Part shown: positions 1 through 8,483 of the stretch, piece by piece
How positions within the stretch are numbered: the first letter of the stretch is position 1
How the letters are laid out: every line of letters starts with the position of its first letter
DNA from: Planctomycetota bacterium
GTDB taxonomy: Bacteria; Planctomycetota; Planctomycetia; Planctomycetales; Planctomycetaceae
DNA: 36,516 nt
Assembly: GCA_024277145.1 (NCBI GenBank)
Contig: JAJRVU010000219.1
Coordinates: forward strand, 1 to 36,516
Direction of reading: 5' to 3'
The notes under the pieces: model-generated
Database searches by the model: none
What the model saw: the letters and a program-made list of their open reading frames with translations, nothing else
What the model was told of the DNA's origin: nothing
Position numbers and translations under genes: made by a program

Positions 1-22
1 ATAAAACAGGGAAAAACTCTCG

Positions 23-84
23 TTGACTGTATGGCAATATGACGTACAATATAGTAAATTTCATCTGTATGGCATATTGCCACA
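23..84 (+). promoter_or_regulatory. Promoter and operator-like repeats of the toxin-antitoxin operon
   Basis: TTGACT (23-28) and TACAAT (45-50) are separated by 16 bp and form a good sigma-70-type promoter. CTGTATGGCA occurs twice in direct orientation (27-36 and 65-74). GGCAATATG (33-41) is the exact reverse complement of CATATTGCC (73-81), and the second copy itself contains GGCA-TAT-TGCC (71-81). One site lies in the spacer and the other just downstream of the expected transcription start. Autorepression by the antitoxin is known for the family and is inferred here from placement. Confidence 0.6.
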
Positions 85-113
85 TTTGAATTTTGACGAA
101 TATGGGATCAGTC

Positions 114-398
114 ATGTCGCAAAACAGAACAAAGAATGATGCAAGGTTAAATTTCCGTCTTGCTTCTGACTTAAAACAGGATATTGAAGAAGCGGCGCAA
201 CATCTGGGGCAATCAGTAAGCGACTTTGCTGTCTCTACTCTTGTGCAAGCGGCGCGAAATGTAATTCAAGAACAAAGCATCACCCATCTTTCAAATCGAG
301 ACAGAGATCATTTCATCGCGGTTCTTGATGATACAAAGGTTAAACCTAATAAAGCTCTTAAGGCTGTTGCTTCAAAATACAAAAAACAGATGGGATAA
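114..398 (+). CDS. DUF1778 ribbon-helix-helix antitoxin (TacA-like)
   Basis: Small antitoxin of about 94 residues paired with the GNAT toxin that follows. The N-terminal half reads as a ribbon-helix-helix DNA-binding domain (ARLNFRLASDLKQDIEEAA, then a helix starting VSDFA). The polar C-terminal tail should wrap the toxin. Family knowledge: such antitoxins neutralise the acetyltransferase and repress their own operon. The frame is open from TTG 93 with ATG codons at 102 and 114; 114 is preferred because GGGA lies 6 nt upstream and the protein then begins MSQNRTKND, as relatives often do. The stop at 396-398 is 3 nt before the toxin start, so the two genes should be co-translated. Confidence 0.85.
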   Translation: MSQNRTKNDARLNFRLASDLKQDIEEAAQHLGQSVSDFAVSTLVQAARNVIQEQSITHLSNRDRDHFIAVLDDTKVKPNKALKAVASKYKKQMG

Positions 399-401
399 TT
401 T

Positions 402-923
402 GTGGTTGAAGAAATTGAAATCATCAGCCTGAATAAATCCCATGACAGAACTACATTTGATTGTGGAAATTCTGTCCTAAATGACTGGCTCCAAAAGCAA
501 GCGAATCAATGGGAGAAAAAAGGGCTCTCTCGAACTTACGTTGCTGTCCAAAAAGGTGAGACAACCCTGCTTGGATATTATGCTATCTCAAGCCACCAAG
601 TCAGCTATAAGTCTCTTCCAGATGATCAAGCAAAAGGATTACCAAGAATCAATGTCCCTGTGGTGCTACTGGGAAGATTAGCAGTTGATCAATCTGCACA
701 AGGTCAGGGTCTTGGGGGACTTCTTTTAATTGATGCTCTCAGGCGAGTGAATCACCTTTCTAAAAAAATTGGCATCAGGGCCGTTGAAGTTGATGCAATA
801 GATGACGATGCAAAACGGTTTTATCTGAAATATGGATTTGTTGCTCTGCAAGATGATGATCGTCATCTGTACTTGCCTATGGGTGTTATTCGTAAATTAA
901 ACCTGCCACCTTTGGAAGGGTGA
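402..923 (+). CDS. GNAT-family acetyltransferase toxin (TacT/AtaT-like)
   Basis: A 173-residue GNAT toxin; family members acetylate the amino group of charged aminoacyl-tRNA and stop translation. The family layout is complete: FDCGNSVLNDWL (19-30), a SRTYVAV strand, GYYAIS (58-63), then VPVVLLGRLAVDQ (85-97) leading into the acetyl-CoA loop QGQGLG (100-105). RFYLKYGF (139-146) carries the usual catalytic Tyr (Y141). Nothing in the active site looks broken. The start is GTG at 402, with a GGGA inside the antitoxin end as ribosome site, which suggests translational coupling. The specific tRNA target cannot be read from the sequence. Confidence 0.9.
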   Translation: MVEEIEIISLNKSHDRTTFDCGNSVLNDWLQKQANQWEKKGLSRTYVAVQKGETTLLGYYAISSHQVSYKSLPDDQAKGLPRINVPVVLLGRLAVDQSAQGQGLGGLLLIDALRRVNHLSKKIGIRAVEVDAIDDDAKRFYLKYGFVALQDDDRHLYLPMGVIRKLNLPPLEG

Positions 924-993
924 TGTCATGGTTTCAAGCATTGAAGTTTTCTTTTTGCGAATAATGTTATCGAGAAGTAATGACAAGACATTT

Positions 994-1710
994 TTAATGA
1001 AAAATATGGCATTTCGGCATCTTTGATTTTAACTCTTGAACGCCTTCATCCGTGATCTTCGTTCCTTCGATAATAAGAGTCATTAGCGATTTTAACTTAA
1101 TGAGATGGGGAATACATTCATCTGTTATTGGAGTGTTTGCAAGACCCAGATGTTTAAGGACTGGAAGCTTGGCTATTTCATTAATTGCAAAATCGTCAAC
1201 GTTTGTTCCACCTAGCTCAATCTGTTTCAACTTTTTCAGTTGGGATAAATAATGAAATTGTAGACCATTTATATCACAATTTATTAATTGTAACTCTTGC
1301 AGATTTGGGTATTTCAAAAGATATGGAGCCACTTCATCTGTGATGCCAGTATCGCATAAACAAATCTGTATAAAATTATCAGAAGGAGGAATCTTTTTAA
1401 AATAACCATTGGATAAAGTCTCATTTTCACAAAAGATTCCAGATCGAATATCGGTTGGTTTGAGTAATATGGTTCTCAATGGGGCAGGAATTGGCAATGA
1501 CAAGACTAGTTGAGGGATAAAATCATTACTATGTTTTTTAATATAGAATCCTCCCATGCCATTTAATTCTTCTTCCAGCACATTCCATTTCAAATAATTA
1601 TGAATCCCAACGAAACCGAAATAGCTAATTGGCATTACCATCAAAAGAACCGTCAATACGATTACTTTTTTCTTACGAGTCAGGTTTTTAAATCTGGAAA
1701 ACATGTTCAA
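994..1710 (-). CDS. Membrane-anchored leucine-rich-repeat protein
   Basis: 238 residues, function unknown. A basic N-terminus (FKNLTRKKK) precedes one hydrophobic segment at about residues 15-36, giving a signal anchor with the bulk outside the cytoplasm. From about residue 110 the protein is a run of about 25-residue leucine-rich repeats with a recurring ITDE..PxLxxLxxL pattern, as in ribonuclease-inhibitor-like bacterial LRRs. It ends in a MPKCHIFH cap resembling the end of the LRR protein at 3550-4377. No catalytic motif is visible; a binding role on the cell surface is inference. It is convergent with the toxin gene and has no clear Shine-Dalgarno sequence. Confidence 0.75.
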   Translation of the reverse strand: MNMFSRFKNLTRKKKVIVLTVLLMVMPISYFGFVGIHNYLKWNVLEEELNGMGGFYIKKHSNDFIPQLVLSLPIPAPLRTILLKPTDIRSGIFCENETLSNGYFKKIPPSDNFIQICLCDTGITDEVAPYLLKYPNLQELQLINCDINGLQFHYLSQLKKLKQIELGGTNVDDFAINEIAKLPVLKHLGLANTPITDECIPHLIKLKSLMTLIIEGTKITDEGVQELKSKMPKCHIFH

Positions 1711-1926
1711 GCCAATTTAGATGTGATGTTATATTAGTATGGACTGATTCTACATGCTTGAGCATAAAAAAGAAAGAGAGCATTACCATCAAAGCGTTAT
1801 AGAGCTAAGTGAATAGGCTAGAAAATGTAATGTCGGCAACAGAATATCTTAACTACTGGTTCGAATTTCCACGTAGTATTTCAAGCACTCTTGGCACATG
1901 AGTGTGAACCCATAGTATTAAAGCGT

Positions 1927-3090
1927 TTATTGATTAGCCGTCAGCCATTCGAGATTAAACCGGGCGAAAGTGATTTTTTGATACGGGTGCTTATCACCAC
2001 TTTCATACAATAGACCAATGTTTCCATCTGCCAGCACAGCCATGCAGGAATAGGCTGCTGGTCCTGAAAATATCGTTTTTGCTATCTTCCAGCTTTTGCC
2101 TTCATCGTTGCTTAGCTTAACAGTCATGTTTGAACGATTCAGAGATTTAATATTAAACGGGTTGGAGAAAAGTAATTGGTTTTTTCCGTCTTGGCTTTTT
2201 GTTGGAAGGCTCATCAGGCATGCCTGACAATGTGGGTCTGGCAAGTTTTTATCTTCAAATTCTTTGTACCAAGTTTCTCCTCCGTCCCTGCTGAGTGCAA
2301 CGTAACGGCATTTTGCACTTGTTTCATATCTTGAATTAAGCATCAAAGATCCATCGGACAATTCAACAGCTTGAGATTCATTTGTGTGTCCTTTTACCTG
2401 TGCACCGAGTTTCCAGGTGATGCCATGATCATCGCTATACATCACTCGGGAGCCGGAGTAGCGTGATTCTTTGCTGTAGCCTGGGATAATTAATCGACCA
2501 CTTTTCAGTTGAATTCCGATTGATGGACCTGCAATGAAGTTTGGGAAATTTGGTGTGAGATCACGAGGCGTTGACCATGTTTTGCCGTCATCGTTACTTT
2601 GTAATAAAAGAGTGCGACCTGCATACGGGGTTTTTAAATGTTGTTTCAAACCTCCCGTGACTTCATAGCAGCATAAGAAAATGGTTCCCGTACTATGATC
2701 AATAACAGGAGTGTTCTGCATGATCGCTTTTCCTTTTCCCGGAAGAACAACCTGCATCGGTTCCCAGTTATACCCATACCCAAAAATATGAGAATTGTTG
2801 AAATGTTTATCGGGTTTTCTGGGATTGCCAGTGAAGCGACTTCGTTTAACAACGGAGTCAGTCGGGTCACCATCATTGCCCTCACGAGCCTCACTAAATG
2901 CGAGAAGTGTTCCTTTAGGGGTAACCAGTAAAATGGGAATTCGATAAATATTGACTTCATCATTTCCGCTGATGAACAAATCTTTCTTGTGGAAAAACGG
3001 ATCAGCTTGAACCGCTGTTGAAAGAGTGAGCAGAATTGTTCCGATCAGGGTGATTTTCAAAAGGGTGATTTTCGGAATGAATTGTCGCAT
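1927..3090 (-). CDS. Secreted exo-alpha-sialidase (GH33-like, BNR repeats)
   Basis: 387 residues with a signal peptide (about 1-29, ending TAVQA|DPF). Mature protein is a six-bladed sialidase fold: the RIP motif with substrate Arg (YRIP, R50), SEAREG, and four Asp boxes of SxDxGxTW type at about 165-172 (SNDDGKTW), 219-226 (SDDHGITW), 267-274 (SRDGGETW) and 327-334 (SNDEGKSW). NESQAVEL supplies the conserved Glu (E238), and AAYSCM the nucleophilic Tyr (Y347). LNRSN probably gives a further carboxylate-binding Arg. Expected role: release of terminal sialic acids, or related 9-carbon sugars, from glycans outside the cytoplasm. AGGA lies about 10 nt before the ATG. No sialic-acid catabolism genes are nearby, so the true sugar is uncertain. 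Confidence 0.88.
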   Translation of the reverse strand: MRQFIPKITLLKITLIGTILLTLSTAVQADPFFHKKDLFISGNDEVNIYRIPILLVTPKGTLLAFSEAREGNDGDPTDSVVKRSRFTGNPRKPDKHFNNSHIFGYGYNWEPMQVVLPGKGKAIMQNTPVIDHSTGTIFLCCYEVTGGLKQHLKTPYAGRTLLLQSNDDGKTWSTPRDLTPNFPNFIAGPSIGIQLKSGRLIIPGYSKESRYSGSRVMYSDDHGITWKLGAQVKGHTNESQAVELSDGSLMLNSRYETSAKCRYVALSRDGGETWYKEFEDKNLPDPHCQACLMSLPTKSQDGKNQLLFSNPFNIKSLNRSNMTVKLSNDEGKSWKIAKTIFSGPAAYSCMAVLADGNIGLLYESGDKHPYQKITFARFNLEWLTANQ

Positions 3091-3246
3091 CTTTATGGTT
3101 CCTGTTCTTTTTTGTCGTTCATTGCAATAATCATCGGGAATATGATGGTTTTAAAGGAATTAATTCCCGTTAACAATTCATGGTAATGAGTTACTATTAA
3201 TCAATGCAAGCCTGTTGCGTGGAATCCCAATGCAAGAGACGTTCTT

Positions 3247-3510
3247 TTAAAAAAGTCCAAGCGATTCAAGATGGGCTTGTTGGTTAGCAGTTAATGAGTG
3301 CTCTGCTTTTTCGAGGAATTTTTTAAATTCATCAGTGTGGCCACACAAAGCGATGAAGTGTAATGCAAAAGCAGCGTATTTGATGTCTTCTGCTTCTTGA
3401 ACTGTGGTTGATATAGATTCAGCTACTTTTTGAAGACGATCAAAAATCGGATAGTCAGGTTCATCCTTCATGAATTCACTTACCTCACTTTTATTAATAT
3501 TAGTTCCCAT
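3247..3510 (-). CDS. Small hypothetical protein
   Basis: 87 residues, not recognised. It appears all-helical and soluble, has no signal peptide or membrane segment, and is acidic with one Cys. A second ATG (codon 14, at 3471) has GAGG about 11 nt upstream and may be the real start, giving 74 residues beginning MKDEPDYPIF. It lies between the sialidase and the second LRR gene on the same strand, separated from both by non-coding gaps. The absence of a competing ORF on this stretch and a plausible amino-acid composition support it as coding. Confidence 0.5.
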   Translation of the reverse strand: MGTNINKSEVSEFMKDEPDYPIFDRLQKVAESISTTVQEAEDIKYAAFALHFIALCGHTDEFKKFLEKAEHSLTANQQAHLESLGLF

Positions 3511-3549
3511 CAGGCGAATGTATCATGTCTGGGAAATCTGTAGGGCAAT

Positions 3550-4377
3550 TTATTCTGCGGCATCAAAACTGATTTCACAATTTGGCAGTATTTTTTGCAG
3601 TTTTTCAACTTCGGCTTTGGTGACGTCGGGATTACTGCCAAGCCAAAGATCTTTCAGATTTTTTAATGCTGCTAATGGTGTTAAGTCATTAATTTCATTA
3701 CTTTGTAAATCAAGATGGTTTAAGTTTGATAAAGCCGCCAGTGGTTTTATATCTGTGATTTGATTTCCGTCGAGGCTAAGGCGTTTTAAGTTTTTCAATT
3801 CTTGTAAGGATGGCAGACTTTCGATTTTATTACCATCGAGGACTAATGTTTTTAACGATCTCAAATTATTCAGCGGAGAGATGTCGGTGATTTTGGAGAT
3901 GCTGATTTTAATGTATTGCAGGTTCTCAAGCTTTGATAATGTTTCCAGATTTGAAACATTGCTTTCATCAAGAAAAAGCCAATTCAGTTGAGTCAATCCT
4001 TCTAATGGGGTCAGGTCCGTGATTTGACTGTTGGTAATTGACAAGGATTTTAATGATTTAAAATGACGGACTTCCTTCAACGATTGGTCGTTGAATGCTT
4101 TGACGTTGATATTTATTTTAATAACACGCAGAAATTTTCTTCCATGCTTATTCGAATAAAAAAAAGAATTGAGCGAATCGTCAAAACGTTTTGATCCTGT
4201 TCTGATTTTGGCATATTCGAACGTGCCTCCCCATCCAGAATTTTGAAGCCTGCGAACAGCCTCTCGGTCATTGGCAGAAAGAGTACCAACAATGGAATAT
4301 CGATAGCCTGTCAGCAAGATGGCGAATATTGTTAAGGATATAAATAATTTCTTTAGCGATTTGTTTTTAACTGCCAT
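3550..4377 (-). CDS. Membrane-anchored internalin-type LRR protein
   Basis: 275 residues, function unknown. One hydrophobic segment (about 9-30) anchors or exports the protein. From about residue 90 there are 22-residue repeats of the internalin kind (ITDLTPLEGLTQLNWLFLD, then ITDISPLNNLRSLKTLVLD and so on), with Asn/Asp-rich turns. It closes with a cap, DVTKAEVEKLQKILPNCEI. A fragment at 25643-25792 has a near copy of this cap. Start support is good, with GAGGGA 8 nt before the ATG. Such LRR arrays bind proteins or glycans; the partner is unknown. Confidence 0.8.
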   Translation of the reverse strand: MAVKNKSLKKLFISLTIFAILLTGYRYSIVGTLSANDREAVRRLQNSGWGGTFEYAKIRTGSKRFDDSLNSFFYSNKHGRKFLRVIKININVKAFNDQSLKEVRHFKSLKSLSITNSQITDLTPLEGLTQLNWLFLDESNVSNLETLSKLENLQYIKISISKITDISPLNNLRSLKTLVLDGNKIESLPSLQELKNLKRLSLDGNQITDIKPLAALSNLNHLDLQSNEINDLTPLAALKNLKDLWLGSNPDVTKAEVEKLQKILPNCEISFDAAE

Positions 4378-4473
4378 GTAAAATCCCTCAATAGTTTTAT
4401 ACGAATTTATTGAATGGGTTGTGAATTTATGCTTGCAGTTAACGGCAAGCTATTTTAGAAATCGTTAAAATCA

Positions 4474-4914
4474 TCAGTCGGCATCGGAGCGTCTTAAAAC
4501 AAGGACTGCACATTCTGCATGGCGAAGAACACGCTCTGCAACGGATCCCATAACAAAATGTTTTATTCCATGATATCCATGTGATGGAATCACAATCAGG
4601 TCTGCTGAGATCTCTTTAGCATATTCAGCAATGACAAGCCCCGGGCTGCCAAAGTCAACTTTGGTGTTCACGCCGGAGAGATTTTTTTCTTTTATCAGCT
4701 CGTCCATTCGCTCATTAACCGCTTTTTTTCGATCATCGTCAGTCAAGTCTCCCCATAAAACACCGGGAGAGACCGCATCCAACGGAACCAGAACATGAAT
4801 CAGATAGATATGGGAAAGGTCGCCGGCAATTTCTTTTGCTGACTGAACTGCCTGTTCTGTTTCCCCTGAAAAATCGACAGGGACAACAATTTTTTTCGGG
4901 TTAAAGTCACTCAT
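4474..4914 (-). CDS. Universal stress protein (UspA family)
   Basis: 146 residues, the normal size of a single Usp domain, cytoplasmic. It opens with KKIVVPVDFSGETEQAV, the beta1/alpha1 signature with Asp14. The C-terminal nucleotide loop reads SHG-9 residues-GS (S111-H-G113 to G123-S124), then the standard final strand AECAVLVLRR. The first Gly of the G2xG9xGS ATP-binding pattern is Pro110, so ATP binding is likely but not certain. AAGGATC precedes the ATG. It lies 75 bp downstream of the AGCS symporter gene on the same strand; Usp genes next to transporters are common and may respond to the same stress. Confidence 0.9.
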   Translation of the reverse strand: MSDFNPKKIVVPVDFSGETEQAVQSAKEIAGDLSHIYLIHVLVPLDAVSPGVLWGDLTDDDRKKAVNERMDELIKEKNLSGVNTKVDFGSPGLVIAEYAKEISADLIVIPSHGYHGIKHFVMGSVAERVLRHAECAVLVLRRSDAD

Positions 4915-4988
4915 GATTGATCCTTATTAAAAATATTGACTAGCTCTGATTAAATTATAATCTTTTCACCTTGTTGAGTGTTAAGAAT

Positions 4989-7193
4989 TTATTTGAAAGT
5001 TTTGAATTCTCCGTTTTTATATCTTTTCCAGTAATCTGTGAGATCCCTTTTCACTTTCGGGGATAGTAAAATGACTCCCAGGATATTGGGAACCGCCATG
5101 GCAAAGATCATGTAGTCAGAAAAATCGATTACCGAACCCATGTTGACAATGGCACCGATAAACACGCAGATAATGGAAAGGCCTTTGTAAACTAAAAGTC
5201 GTTTTCGGCCGAAAAGAAATTCCCAACAGCGTTCACCGTAATAACTCCATGAGATAATAGTTGAATAAGCAAACAGGAAAACAGCAACGCTGAGAACCCA
5301 TTCAAATCCCGGGATTTCCTGAGAGAATGCATTTGCAGTGACTTCAGCACCGTTCATTTTTTGTTTAACAATCCATTCGTCGTTATTCCAGGCATTGGTA
5401 ATAAGAATGACCATTGCAGTCATGGAGCAGACAATAATTGTATCAATGAATGGTCCAAGTAACGCAACCGATCCTTCCCGAACAGGTTCATCTGTTTTGG
5501 CAGCGGAGTGTGCAATCGCAGCGGAACCAACTCCTGCTTCATTACTGAAAGCAGCACGAGTGATTCCGATAATCATCACGCCTAGAAGCCCTCCACCAAA
5601 TGCCTGAGGTGTAAATGCTTCCGTAACGATTGAGAGTGCCAATTCCGGAACTTGTGTGATGTGATTCAAAATAATCCAAATGCAGGCGATGATGTATACT
5701 CCGCACATCGTCGGGACCACTTTTTCAGCTGCTTTCCCAATCCGTTTGATACCACCGATAATGACAATACCGACGATAAAAGCGAGTACGATGCCATACG
5801 CTGGCCGGAAGAAATTTTCGAACTGTTTTTTTTCATCACTCAATTTTTCTTTTTGGCTCTGCAATTTTCCAATTTCATCGACATTATTATTTTCTGCAGC
5901 AGTGAGAATACTATTATCGAGATATGCCAGTTGTTGATTGGTTGATTTTTGAAGGGTGCTGAGAACAACCGTTCCTGACTGATTTGCCTGGAACATGTTC
6001 CCCCCGCCAAAGCTTGCCAGTATACACATGATCGAAAAGAGAACTGCAAAGACAATACCCAATGGAGCCAGACCAATTTCAGCAAGACCTGCTTGCAGGT
6101 AACGCATTGGTCCGCCGAGGATCGTTCCATCGGGATTCACTTTTCGATATTTCTGGCCGAGTGTGCATTCCACAAATTTACTTGTCATTCCAAACAGCCC
6201 GCACATGATCATCCAGAAAAATGCACCGGGACCACCCGAAACCATTGCAATGGCAACTCCGGAAATATTTCCCAGACCGACAGTTGCAGAAAGGGCAGAA
6301 GCGAGAGCCTGAAAATGAGTCACCTCTCCTTCTTCTTCCGGGTCATCATATTTTCCGGAAACAATTTCAACCGCGTGCTTGAAACCCCAGATGTTGTATC
6401 CACCCATATATATAGTGAAAAAGATAGCACCTCCTGCGAGTAGCAGAACCATAAACGGCGCCCCGCTAACTTTCTCCTTGAAGATCCACGATTTTCCCGA
6501 TGTCGATTTTTTATTAATTTTAAGCCAGCCTGCAGTTCCCAATTGTTTGACTTCTTCATCAGTGAGAGTTTTCTCTTTACTAAGAAGGTCACGCTTGGGA
6601 AGAAGCTGGTGATATTTTTTATCTTCGGGATCCAGAATGTATTTTGATTGAAAAGGAATATCTTTGTAAGCAATTTTGAGTGTGACAAATTCGATTGCTT
6701 TCTTCTTGATTTTGCCATCAAGAATATATTTACCATCCTTATCTTTCAGGATGCGTCCTTTTACTGCAAGAAGCGTCAGTTCTTTTTCATCAAAGGTTTT
6801 AGGAGATGAACTGTCTTTAGGGAGATAAATTTTGAATGTCTCTTTTGAATCCGCATCGCGAATATATTGTTCAGTTTTTTCAACAGTAACAGACTGCTGT
6901 TCTTTCTGGAAAAATTTATAAAAAAGAACGCCTCCAATCTGCTTCACCCTGTATGCAAAGCTGCTATCGATTTTTTCAAAGACCGTTTTATTTTTTTTGA
7001 CGGGAATGATCGGTGCAGGGGAGTCCGGTTTTTCTACCGATGGGTTTTCTGTGGATTTGGTTGTGGCAGATTTGGATTTCGTCTCAGCTTCTGTACCTTG
7101 CGCGTAGCTGGTACTCATGATTCCAGCACCAATGACGCTCAGAGCAACTAAAAAAAGGAGGCTCCACTTTTGTTTCAATTTGAAAATACGCAT
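4989..7193 (-). CDS. AGCS-family sodium:alanine/glycine symporter with long N-terminal extension
   Basis: The C-terminal two thirds is a clear AGCS carrier: FKHAVEIVSGKYDDP, then TVGLGNISGVAIA, GLFGMTSKFVECTLGQKYR, and AAFSNEAGVGSAAIAHSAAK followed by GPFIDTI. Expected role: sodium-coupled uptake of small neutral amino acids. Unusual parts are about 240 residues before the first carrier helix (signal-like segment, Lys/Ser/Thr/Pro-rich linker, then a folded-looking charged region) and about 55 hydrophilic helical residues inserted after GGGNMFQANQS. The frame opens at 7211, but ATG 7193 is preferred: AGGA sits 7 nt before it and the signal segment MRIFKLKQKWSLLFLVALS then starts cleanly. That gives 734 residues against about 450-550 for ordinary relatives. 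Confidence 0.88.
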   Translation of the reverse strand: MRIFKLKQKWSLLFLVALSVIGAGIMSTSYAQGTEAETKSKSATTKSTENPSVEKPDSPAPIIPVKKNKTVFEKIDSSFAYRVKQIGGVLFYKFFQKEQQSVTVEKTEQYIRDADSKETFKIYLPKDSSSPKTFDEKELTLLAVKGRILKDKDGKYILDGKIKKKAIEFVTLKIAYKDIPFQSKYILDPEDKKYHQLLPKRDLLSKEKTLTDEEVKQLGTAGWLKINKKSTSGKSWIFKEKVSGAPFMVLLLAGGAIFFTIYMGGYNIWGFKHAVEIVSGKYDDPEEEGEVTHFQALASALSATVGLGNISGVAIAMVSGGPGAFFWMIMCGLFGMTSKFVECTLGQKYRKVNPDGTILGGPMRYLQAGLAEIGLAPLGIVFAVLFSIMCILASFGGGNMFQANQSGTVVLSTLQKSTNQQLAYLDNSILTAAENNNVDEIGKLQSQKEKLSDEKKQFENFFRPAYGIVLAFIVGIVIIGGIKRIGKAAEKVVPTMCGVYIIACIWIILNHITQVPELALSIVTEAFTPQAFGGGLLGVMIIGITRAAFSNEAGVGSAAIAHSAAKTDEPVREGSVALLGPFIDTIIVCSMTAMVILITNAWNNDEWIVKQKMNGAEVTANAFSQEIPGFEWVLSVAVFLFAYSTIISWSYYGERCWEFLFGRKRLLVYKGLSIICVFIGAIVNMGSVIDFSDYMIFAMAVPNILGVILLSPKVKRDLTDYWKRYKNGEFKTFK

Positions 7194-7211
7194 CTTGCTT
7201 TCCTTCTTCAT

Positions 7212-7570
7212 GTGGTGATATCCGTCATACTCGAAAAATCATTAAACCGTATTCCTGAATTTTCTGCGAGACTGATGACGGGAAATTACTTTTTTCTCAA
7301 ACGAGTTAGCGATGGAATGTTTTCAATCTGATAAGCAAAAACCATTCACAAGCATGAATTTTATGCTGTGATTTTGCTCTTACGGTAAACAGCCTGTTTT
7401 ATCGTTTACTCGATTTACCTGTTACTCAATATCTCAGCGAAACCATTGCCGGAATTCGTACCGGTACACAAAGGCTTCTTTGATCCAAAGCGTAATTCCG
7501 CAGAAACTGTTACATTTTTAGTCAAAATGGGGCAGTTTCACCAAAGGAATATTATTTTAGACAGTTTTGG
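7212..7570. other. Divergent intergenic region between AGCS and the SUF operon
   Basis: About 360 bases without a convincing ORF. It must hold the AGCS promoter (minus strand). Weak inverted repeats are present, for example AAACA-GCCT-GTTTT around 7388 and GTAAAC/GTTTAC around 7385-7410, none with a T-run, so no terminator or riboswitch is called. Confidence 0.4.
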
Positions 7571-7607
7571 TTGTCATAAATGAGTCAAATGGTTAGAATG
7601 ATTCTAA
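7571..7607 (+). promoter_or_regulatory. SUF operon promoter with palindromic operator over the -10 box
   Basis: TTGTCA (7571-7576), a 17-bp spacer and TAGAAT (7594-7599) make a strong sigma-70-type promoter. The -10 box lies inside a perfect inverted repeat, TTAGAAT-G-ATTCTAA (7593-7607). This is the classical place for a repressor, and the first gene downstream encodes a SufR-like regulator, so autoregulation of the whole operon is inferred. Confidence 0.6.
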
Positions 7608-7698
7608 GCAATGTAGATAAAGATGTTGTAAAACGACGATGAATATGATTTAAGTCCTTATAGGCAGTGTTGTTAAGCTGCTTTAGTTTAAAGTAATT

Positions 7699-8346
7699 AT
7701 GGTAAAACCACAACTTGATTCAAATGACCGGGAGTTTCTGGAAACGTTGCAGCGTTTGAATATTGCAACAATTCAGCAAATATGCTCGGAATTAGGGGTC
7801 ACTGCGACGGCGATTCGACAACGGTTGAATCGTCTTCTGGCAGCGGCTCTTGTGAGTCGAGAAATTGTCCGAATTGGACGTGGGCGACCTCATCATGTTT
7901 ATAAAGTGACTGAAGCGGGTTTGCGAGATTTAGGCGATAATTATGCTGATCTGGCTATGGTCATGTGGTCGCAACTGAAAAATATCGAAGACGAATCGGT
8001 CAAAAAACAGATTGTCGAGAATATTCGTCAAACTTTTATTGAACGCTATAAAAAATCAGTGAACGGTTCAACACTTCTTGATCGGTTCAAACAGTTAAAA
8101 GATGTTCTTGGGGACCGTGGGTATGATGTGGAACTTCGTTCTGAAGAGCCGTTCCCTATTTTACGCGAAAATAATTGCCCATTTTACGAAATTGCCAGCG
8201 TAGACCCATCAATTTGTGAGTTTGAGCTTTCCATTATTGAAGAGGTTTTAGGGGAAAGTGTTGAATTAACGCAGTGTTGCCTTGATGGTGACGGATGTTG
8301 TGAGTTTCAACCTGTAGAAACTGGTTCCGGGTCAATTGATTCCTGA
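7699..8346 (+). CDS. sufR: SufR-like iron-sulfur-sensing transcriptional repressor
   Basis: 215 residues. An N-terminal winged helix (about 10-80; [19 protein letters not shown] recognition region, then a wing [15 protein letters not shown]) is followed by a helical linker and a Cys-rich C-terminus. Visible cysteines: C160-x12-C173, then C193-C194, C200-C201 in [13 protein letters not shown]. The winged helix plus C-x12-C pattern and position at the head of sufC-sufB-sufD match SufR, which binds an Fe-S cluster and represses suf when clusters are plentiful. The doubled CC pairs differ from the simple four-Cys cyanobacterial layout, so the ligand set is uncertain. ATG 7699 follows the promoter by about 90 bp. 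Confidence 0.8.
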   Translation: MVKPQLDSNDREFLETLQRLNIATIQQICSELGVTATAIRQRLNRLLAAALVSREIVRIGRGRPHHVYKVTEAGLRDLGDNYADLAMVMWSQLKNIEDESVKKQIVENIRQTFIERYKKSVNGSTLLDRFKQLKDVLGDRGYDVELRSEEPFPILRENNCPFYEIASVDPSICEFELSIIEEVLGESVELTQCCLDGDGCCEFQPVETGSGSIDS

Positions 8347-8483
8347 GTTGAGAATGGTACATTGTGGGGTTTATCAGAAAGGCATTTGAGTCGGTTTTTT
8401 CCTTGTGCAACGGACTGAAGTGAGGTTCGGGAAAAGCCTCGATAATTTGCCTAAACCCAAAAAAAATAGTTTGGAAAAGAAAA

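Noticed and set aside
1855-1885. tRNA T-loop-like string (GGTTCGAATTTCC)
   Set aside because: The flanking bases do not form a T-stem and no acceptor, anticodon or D-arm surrounds it.
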